DNA from: DASQMT01 sp963835735
GTDB lineage: Bacteria > Actinomycetota > Thermoleophilia > Solirubrobacterales > Solirubrobacteraceae
Assembly (NCBI GenBank): GCA_963835735.1
Contig: CAWIGP010000007.1
Span: 124,001-188,000 of the forward strand
DNA length: 64,000 nt
Direction of reading: 5' to 3'
Both the position numbers and the translations under genes were made by a program. Position 1 is the stretch's first letter, and every line of letters begins with the position of its first letter. Positions 39,890-49,128 of this stretch are shown here, piece after piece. The notes under the pieces are model-generated. The model ran no database searches. It saw only the letters and a list, made by a program, of their open reading frames with translations, and was not told the DNA's origin.

Positions 39890-42700
39890 TCAAGACGCCC
39901 GGTCCGCTTGGTGACGCGAGTCGCGACGAGCGGACAAGGCTGCGGCGAGTTCCGATCGCGCGTGGATGTCGAGCTTGCGGTATGCGCGGGTCAAGTGCAT
40001 CTCGACGGTCTTGACGGTGAGGAACATGGTCTGTGCGATCTCGCGATTGCTCAGACCCTCGACCGCCGCGTACGCGATGCGGCGCTCCGCCGGAGTGAGC
40101 GCATCACGGCCGGCGAGCGCCGTCCGGCGCGGACGCGCACCGGTGGCTACGAGCTCGTCGCGCGCACGCTGGGCGAGGGTGACGGCGCCGCACTCGTCGG
40201 CGGAGGCGAGCGCTCGCCGCAGAGGGTCCCGGGCGGCCGCGGGGTTGCGGGCACGGCGCAGTCGCATCCCGAGGTCGCACAGTGCGTCGGCGTAAGCGGC
40301 GCGCCGGCCGGACCGCTGCAGCACGTTGACAGCCTCGTCGAGCAGCCCCAGCGCGTGCTCGTCCTCCGCTGCCGCGGCTGCGCCCTGGAGAGCGAGGCCG
40401 ATCGCTCCGGGTGCACCGAAGCGCCGTGCAAGGGTCAGCTCGATCTCCGTCAGCGCGCGGGCGTCATCGCGACGGCCGAGCGTGACAAGGACGCGTGCCG
40501 CGCGCGATCGCCACCAGAACACCGAGGGGTTGGGGCAGCCCCAATCCTCGAGGAGCCGGCCGAGCCGGGAGAGATCGCCGAGCGCCGGCTCGAGCTCGCC
40601 GCGAGCGATCCGGAGCGACGCGCGCGAGTTGAGCGACGCGAAGAACACGGGGGAAGCGGCCGGCTCGCCATCTCCGATGCCAGTCAGCTGCAGCGTCTCC
40701 TCTGCTTCGGCGAGCGCTCCTCGCGCCAGCTGGGCCTCGACCATGACGGGTGCGATCAGCCACAAGGCGATCCCCAGGCCGTGCGGTTCGGACACCTCGA
40801 AGCAGGCTGCGGCATCGGCCTCCGCGCTCCGGAAGTCACCGCGCCGCCAATGCAGCCCCGCCCTCCAGCCCATCAGGTTGGTGTATCCGATCACGGCGCC
40901 GGCGCGCCGGGCTCGGTCTATGCCGTTCGTCAGTGCCGACTCCGCCTCGTCGAATGCCTCGGCGATGCTCAGTGCCTGGGCCGCGATCGCGGGCTCGGGC
41001 GCGTTGGGCCCACACTCGGCGATCAGCGCCCCCGCATCGAGCGCGCGGCAGGCAAGGTCGGCGGTCAGCCGTGCGCTCTCGCCCTCCATCGCAGCCGCGA
41101 GGGCACGGTGCGCAAGCAGCAGCCGTGACGCCGGGTCGCCCGCCTCACTGCGCGCGGTCAGCCCCGGCAGGCGCGCGTCGATCAGCGGCCTCGACTCCAG
41201 GTCGAATCGAGCGACCGCCAGCAACTCGGATTCGAGCTCCACGAGTGGGGCGGCGGGACCGACGTTCGCGACCGCTGCGTCGAGCAGCTCGATCGCCGCT
41301 CCCGGCTCGGCGTTGAAAAGCAGCGCCCGCCCGAGCTCAGCCGCGGACTCGGCGAAAAGGGGCGACGCCGGCGGGGCGAGCGCCGCGGCCCGGCGCAGAT
41401 GCCCCAGCGCCTCGGGACGATGCGCTCGCGCCTCAGCGCGCCCGAGCGCGAGCATCAGCTGTGGCCGCTGGTGCTCGGTGGCCCCCTCGTCGAGCGCGCG
41501 CTGCCAACACTTGGCGGCGAGGTCGGGCGCGCCGCACTCGAACGCGTCCTGCGCGGCCGCGTCGAGGCGGGCGACGACCCAGGAGTCACCCACCGGCTCC
41601 GTGCTCAGGAGATGCGCGGCCACGCGGCCCGCCGGCGCGTCAGCTGCAGCAAGTACGCGAGCCGCGGACCCATGGAGATCGGCGCGTTCGCCGGGTGCGA
41701 GGCGCGCATAAACGGCGGCCGCGATCAGCGGATGCAGGAATCGAAGCGGCCGATCGGCTGCCAGCAGGCCCCCGCGTACGAGTGCGTCGGCTGCGGGGGT
41801 CGCGCGGTCCGGTGACAACCCGGCGAGCGTCGCCGCCTCATGCAACAGCGCTACGGGTTCGAGCACCGCGATCGCCCCGGCGAGCGCATCCGCGTCAGCG
41901 CCGAGGCCACGCAGCCTCAAAGCAACGCTTCGGGCCACGGAGTCCGGCACCATCTCGGCCAGTGGCAGCGCCGCCGCGCCATCGTCGTTCTCAAGGCTCT
42001 CGGCCAAGGCGTGCAGCAGGAACGGGTTGCCGGTGGTCGCTTCGTGGACCTTGGCTGCGAGCGCCTGGTCGGCCGGCGCGCCGAACGCGTATGCGAGCAG
42101 CGCGCGCGCCCCGGCCACGCTCAGCGGCGCCAAACGCAGCACACCGACCGTCGGCATGCTGCCGAGCGCGTCGATCGGCGCCGGCGCCGGCGCCGGCGAT
42201 GTGACGCGCTCAGTGACGAGGAGCGCAACCCTCAGGCCGTCCAGCCGCGGCGCGAGGTAGGCGAGGAAACGCGCCGAGGGCTCATCGCACCACTGTGCGT
42301 CATCCACCCCGATCACCAACGGTGCCTCTTCCTGTAACGCAACCGTCAACCAGAAGAGGCCGTGCAGAAGCGCCTCGCCCGGGTCGAGGAAGAGAGGCTG
42401 CGCGATGTCGCTGCTCGCGAAGCCCAGGAGCGGTGCGCAGAGCGCCGCCTGATCGCTGAGCACCCGCTGCTGAGCATCTCGCGGGAGCGCCCGGACATGG
42501 CCTTCGAACAGTTGTCGCACCGCGCCGAAGGAGAAGTCCCGCTCAAGCGTCCCGCAGCGGGCGGAGAGCACAAGCATTCCGCGGCTCTGGGCCAGCGCGA
42601 CGGCATCGGACAGCAACGCAGTCTTTCCGATGCCCGCCTCACCTTCGAGCAGCAGAGCTCCACCTCCAGCGCCGGCGGCGCGGTCGAGGAGCGTCCCCAC
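39890..42700 (-). CDS. large LuxR-family ATPase regulator (LAL/MalT-like)
   Basis: A 936-residue regulator of the large ATP-binding LuxR type. An AAA/NB-ARC ATPase domain has Walker A in EGEAGIGKTALLSD (about residues 19-32) and Walker B near PLVIGVDDAQWCD. A long superhelical TPR-like middle (about 400-850) follows, and a C-terminal LuxR helix-turn-helix LTPAERRIAYAAVEGLSNRE then VEMHLTRAYRKL. Such proteins sense small molecules and activate transcription. The frame is open and protein-like (LFEREDERSTVGTLLDRAAG) upstream of the first GTG at 42700, so the real start is 10-20 codons earlier and non-standard. It is divergent from a sigma factor. Confidence 0.85.
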   Translation of the reverse strand: MGTLLDRAAGAGGGALLLEGEAGIGKTALLSDAVALAQSRGMLVLSARCGTLERDFSFGAVRQLFEGHVRALPRDAQQRVLSDQAALCAPLLGFASSDIAQPLFLDPGEALLHGLFWLTVALQEEAPLVIGVDDAQWCDEPSARFLAYLAPRLDGLRVALLVTERVTSPAPAPAPIDALGSMPTVGVLRLAPLSVAGARALLAYAFGAPADQALAAKVHEATTGNPFLLHALAESLENDDGAAALPLAEMVPDSVARSVALRLRGLGADADALAGAIAVLEPVALLHEAATLAGLSPDRATPAADALVRGGLLAADRPLRFLHPLIAAAVYARLAPGERADLHGSAARVLAAADAPAGRVAAHLLSTEPVGDSWVVARLDAAAQDAFECGAPDLAAKCWQRALDEGATEHQRPQLMLALGRAEARAHRPEALGHLRRAAALAPPASPLFAESAAELGRALLFNAEPGAAIELLDAAVANVGPAAPLVELESELLAVARFDLESRPLIDARLPGLTARSEAGDPASRLLLAHRALAAAMEGESARLTADLACRALDAGALIAECGPNAPEPAIAAQALSIAEAFDEAESALTNGIDRARRAGAVIGYTNLMGWRAGLHWRRGDFRSAEADAAACFEVSEPHGLGIALWLIAPVMVEAQLARGALAEAEETLQLTGIGDGEPAASPVFFASLNSRASLRIARGELEPALGDLSRLGRLLEDWGCPNPSVFWWRSRAARVLVTLGRRDDARALTEIELTLARRFGAPGAIGLALQGAAAAAEDEHALGLLDEAVNVLQRSGRRAAYADALCDLGMRLRRARNPAAARDPLRRALASADECGAVTLAQRARDELVATGARPRRTALAGRDALTPAERRIAYAAVEGLSNREIAQTMFLTVKTVEMHLTRAYRKLDIHARSELAAALSARRDSRHQADRAS

Positions 42701-42931
42701 CGTCGACCGCTCGTCTTCCCGCTCGAACAGTGGAGCGTCGGCGACACCAACGGCGCCGTTGTCAAGGCCAGTGCGCTGAATGGTCCAAGGCTCTCAGAAA
42801 TGCAGGGGCGGTGGTCCAAATGATTGGGGGCGGTCCCCGTCGCGATCAGCTCGGCCGATCTCGACACTTGCGCTAGTCCCCGGCGGTCTCGCACGACGTA
42901 GCCGGACCCCCTTCCCAAGGAGTCGCTTCCC

Positions 42932-43564
42932 ATGCTCCAGCGGTCCGATCGACCGCGGGTGCGACCGCTCGCGGGCGCACGCGCCGTCGATCCGCTGTGC
43001 CCCACAGATCCCGAGTTCGTCAAGGTCGTCCGGGAAGGCGCCGCCGGCGACCCGATCGCGCTCGCGCGTCTCGTCGCCCATTTCGAACGCACGCTGCGCG
43101 GAGTCGTGCGTTCACATCGGCTCAGCTCGTGGGATGCCGATGACGTGATCCAGGACACATGGCTGCAGTTCATGCGGCACGGACGGGAGCTGCGCGACCC
43201 CGCGGCCGCGGGCGGCTGGCTTGTGACCACGGCGCGGCGGACGAGCCTCGGGGTACTACAGCGCCGGCTCCGCGAGCAGCTCTCGGAGGACCCGACGAGC
43301 GGCCTGGCCGGCGATCGGGCCGAACCCGATCGCGTACTGCTCGCGGCGGAGCGCCGCGACCTGCTGCACGGGGCGCTCGCCGGCCTGCCCCAGCGTCAGC
43401 GCAGCCTCATGCACGTGCTGGTGACGCGCCCGGACCTCAGCTACGAAGAGGTCGGCGGGCAGCTCGCAATGCCGGTCGGGAGCATCGGGCCGACTCGCGC
43501 GCGCTCGCTGGACCGCCTCCGTCGCTGCAAGAGCCTCCAGGCGCTGCATGCGGCCGGCGCGTAG
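42932..43564 (+). CDS. ECF-type RNA polymerase sigma factor
   Basis: A 210-residue sigma-70-family factor. Region 2 reads DADDVIQDTWLQFMRHGREL and region 4 LPQRQRSLMHVLVTRPDLSY with the helix-turn-helix YEEVGGQLAMPVGSIGPTRA. It has no anti-sigma gene beside it. A ribosome site AAGGAG lies nine bases before the ATG at 42932. It is divergent from the large LuxR ATPase, and the 230-base gap between them (42701-42931) contains no gene I can see. The regulon is unknown. Confidence 0.87.
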   Translation: MLQRSDRPRVRPLAGARAVDPLCPTDPEFVKVVREGAAGDPIALARLVAHFERTLRGVVRSHRLSSWDADDVIQDTWLQFMRHGRELRDPAAAGGWLVTTARRTSLGVLQRRLREQLSEDPTSGLAGDRAEPDRVLLAAERRDLLHGALAGLPQRQRSLMHVLVTRPDLSYEEVGGQLAMPVGSIGPTRARSLDRLRRCKSLQALHAAGA

Positions 43565-43586
43565 CTCGCTCGGGCAGAATCCCCGC

Positions 43587-43937
43587 ATGGCCTCCTACAC
43601 GGTCAACGAGCGCGCCGTCGAACGCGCGCGGCGTCTGATCGACGCCCGCCAGTACGTGCTCGAGAGCGACTGGGGGAACGCGCAGCCGCGCGCCGCGGCG
43701 CAGAACGCGTTCCTCGACTCGCACTCGTGGGACGAGTACGCCGAGTGGCACCTCGGGCTCACCGACGGGGCCGCCGAGCACACCAAGGCGAGATACGCGT
43801 TCGTCTACGGGGACTTCCGGCGGGTCCACCGGATGGGAGTGATCTCGTGCTACTACCGGGCCGCCGAGTGGCGCCACAAGGAGATCGAGCTCGCGGCCCA
43901 CGAGCTCCTCCAGTACCTCGACGCAAGGATCGCGTGA
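43587..43937 (+). CDS. conserved hypothetical protein, 116 aa
   Basis: A small soluble protein of unknown function, probably helical. Visible text: VNERAVERARRLIDARQYVL, WDEYAEWHLGLTDGAAEHTK and FVYGDFRRVHRMGVISCYYR, then AEWRHKEIELAAHELLQYLD. Trp, His and Tyr are frequent, as in proteins of this kind seen widely in actinobacteria. No catalytic pattern is decisive. The ATG at 43587 follows the sigma-factor stop by 22 bases, on the same strand, so it may belong to the same transcript. Confidence 0.68.
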   Translation: MASYTVNERAVERARRLIDARQYVLESDWGNAQPRAAAQNAFLDSHSWDEYAEWHLGLTDGAAEHTKARYAFVYGDFRRVHRMGVISCYYRAAEWRHKEIELAAHELLQYLDARIA

Positions 43938-44855
43938 TCAGTGACCGTGCCCGCCGTCGCCGCCGCCGGGCGGCGTGATCCCGTCGGGGTCGGGCGCGGT
44001 GCGCCCGTCGGAGGTGCGCAGCACGCGTGACTGAACGAGCGCCGGCCCACGGGCGCTACGGCGGAGCGAGACGCGTGCGTAGGTGCGCAGCGAGCGCGGC
44101 AGACGGAACGTCGCGCCGCCGTGCCCGTCGAGCTTGACCGTCCGGCTGGTACGCCAGCGGTAGCGCCAGCGCGCGTACAGGTCGAGCGTGGCGACCATGC
44201 CCGCGGGCGCCGGCATCGCGTGCGCCTGCAGCGTGACGCGGCGCTTGCCGCGCTCGAGCGCCACGTGCAGCTCCACTCGCGCGGTCACGTGCGGCGTCAC
44301 CGGCGCGCTCGCGCCCCCCGGCGTCGAGACGCGATACGACGCGCCCTCGACCGCGGCGGTCTTCAGCGTGTAGGAGCCGTCCGGCGCGGGGGTGGCCGAC
44401 GCCTCCAGCGCCGTCCAGCCCCCGTCCGGGGTCGAGCGCTCGACGCCCACGCGCGGCGTGCCGGCGGGCGCGCGCCCCGACAGCGTGAGCGGCTCACCCG
44501 CCATCACGCGGTCCGGCGTCGCCGCCACGGTCGCCGCGACGACGCTGAGGTTGCCGCTCATGAACGCGTGCAGCGTGCACACGAACGGGTACTCGCCCGG
44601 CTGCTCGACCGCCTGCGTCCAGCGCGCGAAACGGAGCAGCGGCCCGGAGTCGAACACGCCGCCGCCGATCCGCACATCGTGGGTGACGAGGTCGTCGTTG
44701 TTGAACGTGACGCGATCGCCGGCGACGCTGGTCACGCGCGGCGGTTCGAAGTACTTGCCCGGGATCCTGATCTCGAGCTCGTCGGCGCTCGCGGTCGCGG
44801 GCAAAGCCAGCGCGGCGGCGGCACACGCCAGGAGGAGAGCGCGCCGACGGGTCAC
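43938..44855 (-). CDS. secreted cupredoxin-domain protein with Ig-like tail
   Basis: A 305-residue exported protein. After a signal peptide (ALLLACAAAALALPATASA) comes a cupredoxin-like domain with copper-type ligands: His in DDLVTHDVRIGG and Cys-His in EYPFVCTLHAFMSG, followed by Met. Residues about 125-290 form two beta-sandwich domains, and the C-terminus is Gly/His-rich (GGGDGGHGH). It could pass electrons to or from the multicopper oxidase whose gene it overlaps (GTGA at 44852-44855). Copper binding is inferred from the ligand pattern. Confidence 0.78.
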   Translation of the reverse strand: MTRRRALLLACAAAALALPATASADELEIRIPGKYFEPPRVTSVAGDRVTFNNDDLVTHDVRIGGGVFDSGPLLRFARWTQAVEQPGEYPFVCTLHAFMSGNLSVVAATVAATPDRVMAGEPLTLSGRAPAGTPRVGVERSTPDGGWTALEASATPAPDGSYTLKTAAVEGASYRVSTPGGASAPVTPHVTARVELHVALERGKRRVTLQAHAMPAPAGMVATLDLYARWRYRWRTSRTVKLDGHGGATFRLPRSLRTYARVSLRRSARGPALVQSRVLRTSDGRTAPDPDGITPPGGGDGGHGH

Positions 44856-45811
44856 CGGCGCACCCGGTAGAGGCCGATCATGCCCTGCACCATGTGCTCC
44901 TCGACGTGGCAGTGGTAGAGCCACGTCCCCGGGGCGTCCTCCTTCCAGCGCACGCGGAACGACTCCGCCGGGCCGAGTCCGCGCGTGTCCTCCGGCGTGC
45001 CGCCGTCGGTGCGCCAGCGGTGGCCGTGCACATGGAACGTGTGGAACTCGCTGCCCATCGCGATCACGTCCCACTGGACGGAGTCGCCGACACGCGCCTG
45101 GAACACCGGCGTGTTGCCGACGAACGCGCGGCCGTTGATCGTCTGAAAGCCGTGCCACGGCGCGAACGCGACGAGGTACTCGCGGTCCGCGCGCTGCTCG
45201 CGCGGCCCGGCGATCGACAGCGCGCCGAACATGCCCCCGGCGATCGAGTCCTCCATCGACGTGGAGTGGTCGTGGTACGGCCACACGCCCGCGGAGCCCG
45301 GGCCGGCGGTCAGCTCGTACGTGAACGACTGCCCGGGCTTGACGGCGCCGCCCTTGCCCGAGTGCAGCGGCAGGAAGATGCCGTCCGAGGTCGGCTCGTA
45401 CTCGACCCCGTGGAAGTGCATCGAGTGCGCGTGGCCGTGCAGCGTGTCGCGGTTCTTGAAGTGGATCCGCAACTCGTCGCCGACCCGGGCGCGGATCAGT
45501 GGTCCAGGGATGCCGCCGGCGCCGGCGCTCCGCTCATACGCCAATCGCAGCGGCCGCTTCCAGTTCTTCGTGTAGCGCTTGTAGACGACCGTGGGGAACA
45601 CCGTCTGCGTCGCGTCGAAGCGCGCGCCGTGCAGCACGTCGCGCGCGTTCGGCACGGCGTTCCACGTCTGCGGCTCGGCCGCGACCCACACGTGGCGGGT
45701 GGCGGCGCCCGCGGCGGACGGGAGCAGCAACGCCACGAGGACCGGCAGCACCAGGGCGGCCGGTCCTCGCAGGGCACGTGCTACTTGACGCTGATCTTGC
45801 CCTGCATCCAC
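44852..45811 (-). CDS. two-domain multicopper oxidase (small-laccase-like)
   Basis: A 319-residue exported oxidase. After a signal (ALVLPVLVALLLPSAAGAA) the first cupredoxin domain has HSMHFHGVEYEP and WPYHDHSTSMEDSIAGGM (type 2/3 copper), and the second has EFHTFHVHGHRWR and LYHCHVEEHMVQGMI, with the type-1 Cys, His and Met. A two-domain, one-type-1 layout is that of small laccases and related oxidases that work as trimers. It reduces oxygen while oxidising phenols, metals or other donors; the donor is unknown. The ATG at 45811 lies inside the end of the upstream cupredoxin gene. Confidence 0.87.
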   Translation of the reverse strand: MDAGQDQRQVARALRGPAALVLPVLVALLLPSAAGAATRHVWVAAEPQTWNAVPNARDVLHGARFDATQTVFPTVVYKRYTKNWKRPLRLAYERSAGAGGIPGPLIRARVGDELRIHFKNRDTLHGHAHSMHFHGVEYEPTSDGIFLPLHSGKGGAVKPGQSFTYELTAGPGSAGVWPYHDHSTSMEDSIAGGMFGALSIAGPREQRADREYLVAFAPWHGFQTINGRAFVGNTPVFQARVGDSVQWDVIAMGSEFHTFHVHGHRWRTDGGTPEDTRGLGPAESFRVRWKEDAPGTWLYHCHVEEHMVQGMIGLYRVRR

Positions 45812-46338
45812 GGGTGGACGGCGCAGAAGTAGAAGAGCTTGGATCCCTTCTTCGCGGTCACCTTGAACGAGAAGGTCTTCTGGTCGGGCGCGATGAACGC
45901 GGAGTCGCCGGCGGCGTCGGGGGTGAATCCCTTGTCCGCGTTCAGCGTCCCGCCGTCCGGCACGGCCGTGCCGTTGTCGACCACCAGCGTGCCCGGAGGC
46001 GCCTCCTGGTTGTTCGGGTCGACCTGGTGCGCGGTGAGCAGCTGCTCCTCGACGGCGACCTCGAACGAGCTCGGCATGTACTTCTTCTCGACGAACGAGA
46101 TCGTGTGCGGCTCAGGGAGCTTGCTCTTGTTTCGCACCGTCACGGTCGCGCCCGACTTCACCTCGATGTCGGGCGTGAAGCGAACGTCGACCTTGACGTA
46201 CTTGCCGGCCTTGAACACCTCGCCGCCGACGATGCGGATCTCGTTCTTCTTCTGCGCGGCGCCCGCGCTTGCGACGCCTCCGGCTGCCATGCCCAGTGCT
46301 GCTGTCGCCGCAACGGCGATCTTGATGCGACGGTCCAT
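45781..46338 (-). CDS. exported cupredoxin-domain protein
   Basis: A 185-residue exported protein. After a signal peptide (KIAVAATAALGMAAGGVASA) is a single cupredoxin domain with copper ligands His in LPEPHTISFVEKKYMPSSFE and Cys-His-Met in FYFCAVHPWMQGKISVK. It has an inserted loop rich in Asp, Gly and Asn (about residues 105-140). The ATG at 46338 has a GGGGAGGA ribosome site. It is the first gene of the copper cluster and its end overlaps the oxidase start by 31 bases, so the three genes are one operon. It probably delivers electrons or copper. Confidence 0.83.
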   Translation of the reverse strand: MDRRIKIAVAATAALGMAAGGVASAGAAQKKNEIRIVGGEVFKAGKYVKVDVRFTPDIEVKSGATVTVRNKSKLPEPHTISFVEKKYMPSSFEVAVEEQLLTAHQVDPNNQEAPPGTLVVDNGTAVPDGGTLNADKGFTPDAAGDSAFIAPDQKTFSFKVTAKKGSKLFYFCAVHPWMQGKISVK

Positions 46339-46486
46339 ATGCAGGGTTCCTCCCCAGTCGATACGCCCGCATCCGGTGCGGGACTCCTTGACGTAACGGA
46401 ACCTAGAGCCGGATTTTGCGCTCCGCATCATCCTCGAGGACTATTTCCAGCCCTCCGCGAGGACGACCCCTCGTACCCTGGCCCCG

Positions 46487-47533
46487 ATGCAGCCGGCCCT
46501 CGCGGACCTCACGACGCTGCGTCTCGGCGGCCCGGCCGGGCGCCTGATCGACGCCGCGAGCGAGGACGCCGTCGTCGCCGCCGTACGCGAGGCGGACGCC
46601 GCCGGCGAGCCGCTGCTGATCATGTCCGGCGGCTCGAACCTCGTCGTCGCCGACGCCGGCTTCCCCGGCACGGTGCTGCGGATCCTCACGCGCGGCGTGC
46701 GCGAGGACGGAGACCGGCTCGAGGTCGCGGCCGGAGAGCCGTGGGACCCGCTCGTCGCGCGCTGCGTCGCGGCCGGGCGCGCCGGGGTGGAGTGCCTCTC
46801 GGGCATCCCCGGCTCGGTTGGCGCGACGCCGATCCAGAACGTCGGAGCGTACGGGCAGGAGGTGTCCGACACGATCGTCTTCGTGCGCGCGTACGAGCGC
46901 GCGCGCGAGCGCGTGGTCGAGATCCCCGCCGCCGACTGCGGCTTCACCTACCGCTCGAGCGCGTTCAAGCGCGAGCCCGGCCGCTGGGTCGTGCTCGCGG
47001 TGACGTACGCGCTGCCGCGCCAGCCGCGTTCACAGCCGATCCGCTACGCCGAGCTGGCGCGCGCGCTCGGGGTCGACGAGGGGGAGACGGCGCCGCTGGC
47101 CGACGTGCGCGCCGCGGTGCTGGCGCTGCGCCGCGCCAAGGGGATGGTGATCGACCCCGCGGATCCCGACTCGGTCTCCGCCGGCTCGTTCTTCACCAAC
47201 CCGGTGCTCGACCCCGCCGCGTTCGCGACGCTGGAGGAGCGTGCACGCGCGCGGCTCGGCGACCACGTCCGCGTTCCGCGCTTCGCGGCGCCGAACGGCG
47301 GCGTGAAGACGTCGGCGGCCTGGCTGATCGAGCGCGCCGGGTTCACGCGCGGGCACGGCGACCCCGCCACGGTCGCGATCTCCGGCAAGCACACGCTCGC
47401 GCTGACCAACCGCGGCGCGGGCACGACCGTGCAGCTCGTGGCGCTCGCGCGCGAGATCGCGGGCGGCGTGCGCGACGAGTTCGGCATCGAGCTCGAGCCG
47501 GAGCCGGTGTTCGTGGGCCACGAGTGGCGGTAA
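46487..47533 (+). CDS. murB: UDP-N-acetylmuramate dehydrogenase
   Basis: MurB reduces UDP-N-acetylenolpyruvylglucosamine to UDP-MurNAc with FAD and NADPH in cell-wall precursor synthesis. The 348-residue protein shows the FAD motif LLIMSGGSNLVVADAGFPG, the substrate-binding GVECLSGIPGSVGATPIQNV, the active-site YRSSAFK, and the catalytic Ser in VSAGSFFTNPVLD, then PNGGVKTSAAWLIERAGF. TACCCT (46474-46479) lies seven bases before the ATG at 46487, fitting a leaderless promoter. It stands alone and not in a mur/fts cluster, as is common in actinobacteria. It diverges from the copper cluster. Confidence 0.93.
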   Translation: MQPALADLTTLRLGGPAGRLIDAASEDAVVAAVREADAAGEPLLIMSGGSNLVVADAGFPGTVLRILTRGVREDGDRLEVAAGEPWDPLVARCVAAGRAGVECLSGIPGSVGATPIQNVGAYGQEVSDTIVFVRAYERARERVVEIPAADCGFTYRSSAFKREPGRWVVLAVTYALPRQPRSQPIRYAELARALGVDEGETAPLADVRAAVLALRRAKGMVIDPADPDSVSAGSFFTNPVLDPAAFATLEERARARLGDHVRVPRFAAPNGGVKTSAAWLIERAGFTRGHGDPATVAISGKHTLALTNRGAGTTVQLVALAREIAGGVRDEFGIELEPEPVFVGHEWR

Positions 47534-47644
47534 CTCCCGCACCGGAGCCGGAGCCGTGCGGCTCAGCCGCGTTCGCGCGCACTGTCCGCCAGGCGACGGC
47601 GAGGAAGCGGAGCGTTCTCTGCTGGAGCGATACTCCCGATCATC

Positions 47645-49078
47645 GTGTCTCTGCCGTCACGACCCAAGCAGGAGCTGCGGCTCCTCGCGCAGGCGACGCC
47701 CGACGTCCACCTCCGCCTGGCGCCGGACGGCCGTTGGCTGTCCGCTTCGCCCTCGGCCGAGCAGGTGCTGGGCTACGCGCCCGACGAGCTGGTCGGCCGG
47801 CCCGCGCTCGAGCTCGTGCACCCGCCCGACCGGCCGGACGTCGATCAGGCGCTGCGCGCGGGCCTGCGGGTCTCGGACACGCTGAGCATGCGGCTGCAGC
47901 TCGTGCGGCGCGACGGGACGCTGCTGCGCGCCGACGTGCGCTTCGACGCCGGCGACGCGACCCGCGTCACCGTGCACGACGCGTCCGAGCACGAGCTGCG
48001 CGCGCAGTGGGAGGTGCTGTTCCAGGTCACCCGCCGCGGGATCGCGGTCTCCGATCCGCGCGGCAAGCGGCTGGTCGCGGTGAACCCGGCATATGCGGCG
48101 ATGCACGGGGGCACCGTCGAGGACTTCGTCGGGCTGCCGCTGGCGCGCGTGCTCGCGCCGCCGTTCGCCGCGCGGCTCGACGCGCTCGCGGACGAGATCG
48201 ACGAGGCCGGCTTCGCCGCCTACGAGTCAGAGCACGTGCGCCTCGACGGCAGCACGTTCGCGGCCGCGGTCGAGACGATGGCGGCGCGCGACGAGCGCGG
48301 CGAGCAGCGCCACTGGCTCACGTGGATCGAGGACCTCACCGAGCGCCGCCGGACCGAGCTCGACGCCGCCCGCCACGCCGACGAGATGGCCCGCTCCAAC
48401 GCCGAGCTCGACCGCTTCGCCGGCGTCGTCTCGCACGATCTCCAGTCGCCGATGCGCGTGATCGCCGGCTGCGCGCGGATCCTGGAGCGGCGCGCGGGCG
48501 ACTCGCTCGGCGAGGAGGAGCGCGAGCTGGTCGACCACATCGTCGGCGGCGTGCACCGCATGACCGCGCTGCTCGACGGGATCCGCGAGTGGTCGCAGGC
48601 GCGCGGCGAGTCCGCGCCGATACGCGACGTCGACTGCGGCGCCGTGGTCGACGGCGTGCTCTCCTCGCTCGCCGCCGACCTCGAGGGGGCCGGCGCGGCC
48701 GTGAGCGTCGGCGACCTGCCGGTGGTCACCGGGCACCCGGCCGCGCTCGCGCAGCTGTTCCAGAACCTGATCGCCAACGCGATCAAGTTCCGCGGCGACG
48801 CGCCGCCCGCGATAGCGATCTCGGCGGCTCAGGCGAACGGGCGATGGGAGTTCACCGTGGCCGACAACGGCATCGGGATCGAGCCGGAGTACGCCGAGCG
48901 GGTGTTCGAGTTCGGCCGGCGGCTGCACGGCGACTCGGACTTCCCCGGCACCGGGATCGGGCTGACCGTGTGCAAGACGGTGGTGGAGCGCCACGGCGGG
49001 CGGATCTGGGTGGAGCCGGCGGCCGGCGGCGGCAGCAGCTTCCGCTTCACGCTGCCGGCGAGGTCGGTTGCGAGTTAG
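47645..49078 (+). CDS. PAS-domain sensor histidine kinase
   Basis: A 477-residue soluble kinase with two PAS domains: about residues 10-115 (LRLAPDGRWLSASPSAEQVL ... YAPDELVGRPALELV) and about 120-235 (GTVEDFVGLPLARVLAPPF, ending TWIEDLTERRRTELDAARHA). The HisKA domain has the phospho-His in FAGVVSHDLQSPMRVIAGCA (about 265). The HATPase domain has NLIANAIKFRGD, ADNGIGIEPEYAERVFEFG and TGIGLTVCKTVVERHGG. This is the phytochrome-kinase-like SHDLxxP type. No partner regulator is adjacent. The GTG at 47645 is chosen by frame. Its stop lies inside a large palindrome shared with the UspA-like gene. Confidence 0.87.
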   Translation: MSLPSRPKQELRLLAQATPDVHLRLAPDGRWLSASPSAEQVLGYAPDELVGRPALELVHPPDRPDVDQALRAGLRVSDTLSMRLQLVRRDGTLLRADVRFDAGDATRVTVHDASEHELRAQWEVLFQVTRRGIAVSDPRGKRLVAVNPAYAAMHGGTVEDFVGLPLARVLAPPFAARLDALADEIDEAGFAAYESEHVRLDGSTFAAAVETMAARDERGEQRHWLTWIEDLTERRRTELDAARHADEMARSNAELDRFAGVVSHDLQSPMRVIAGCARILERRAGDSLGEEERELVDHIVGGVHRMTALLDGIREWSQARGESAPIRDVDCGAVVDGVLSSLAADLEGAGAAVSVGDLPVVTGHPAALAQLFQNLIANAIKFRGDAPPAIAISAAQANGRWEFTVADNGIGIEPEYAERVFEFGRRLHGDSDFPGTGIGLTVCKTVVERHGGRIWVEPAAGGGSSFRFTLPARSVAS

Positions 49079-49111
49079 TCCCGCTCATACCGGGACTGAG
49101 TCGCAACCGAC
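49063..49111. terminator. large palindrome carrying the kinase stop codon
   Basis: Arms 49063-49082 and 49092-49111 (outer part GTCGGTTGCGA / TCGCAACCGAC, inner part AGTCCC / GGGACT) pair at 18 of 20 positions around a nine-base loop. The kinase stop (TAG) lies in the left arm. It separates converging genes, so it is probably a bidirectional terminator of a different type from those at 6873 and 19043. Confidence 0.65.
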
Positions 49112-49128
49112 TCCGGATTCGCCCCTCG

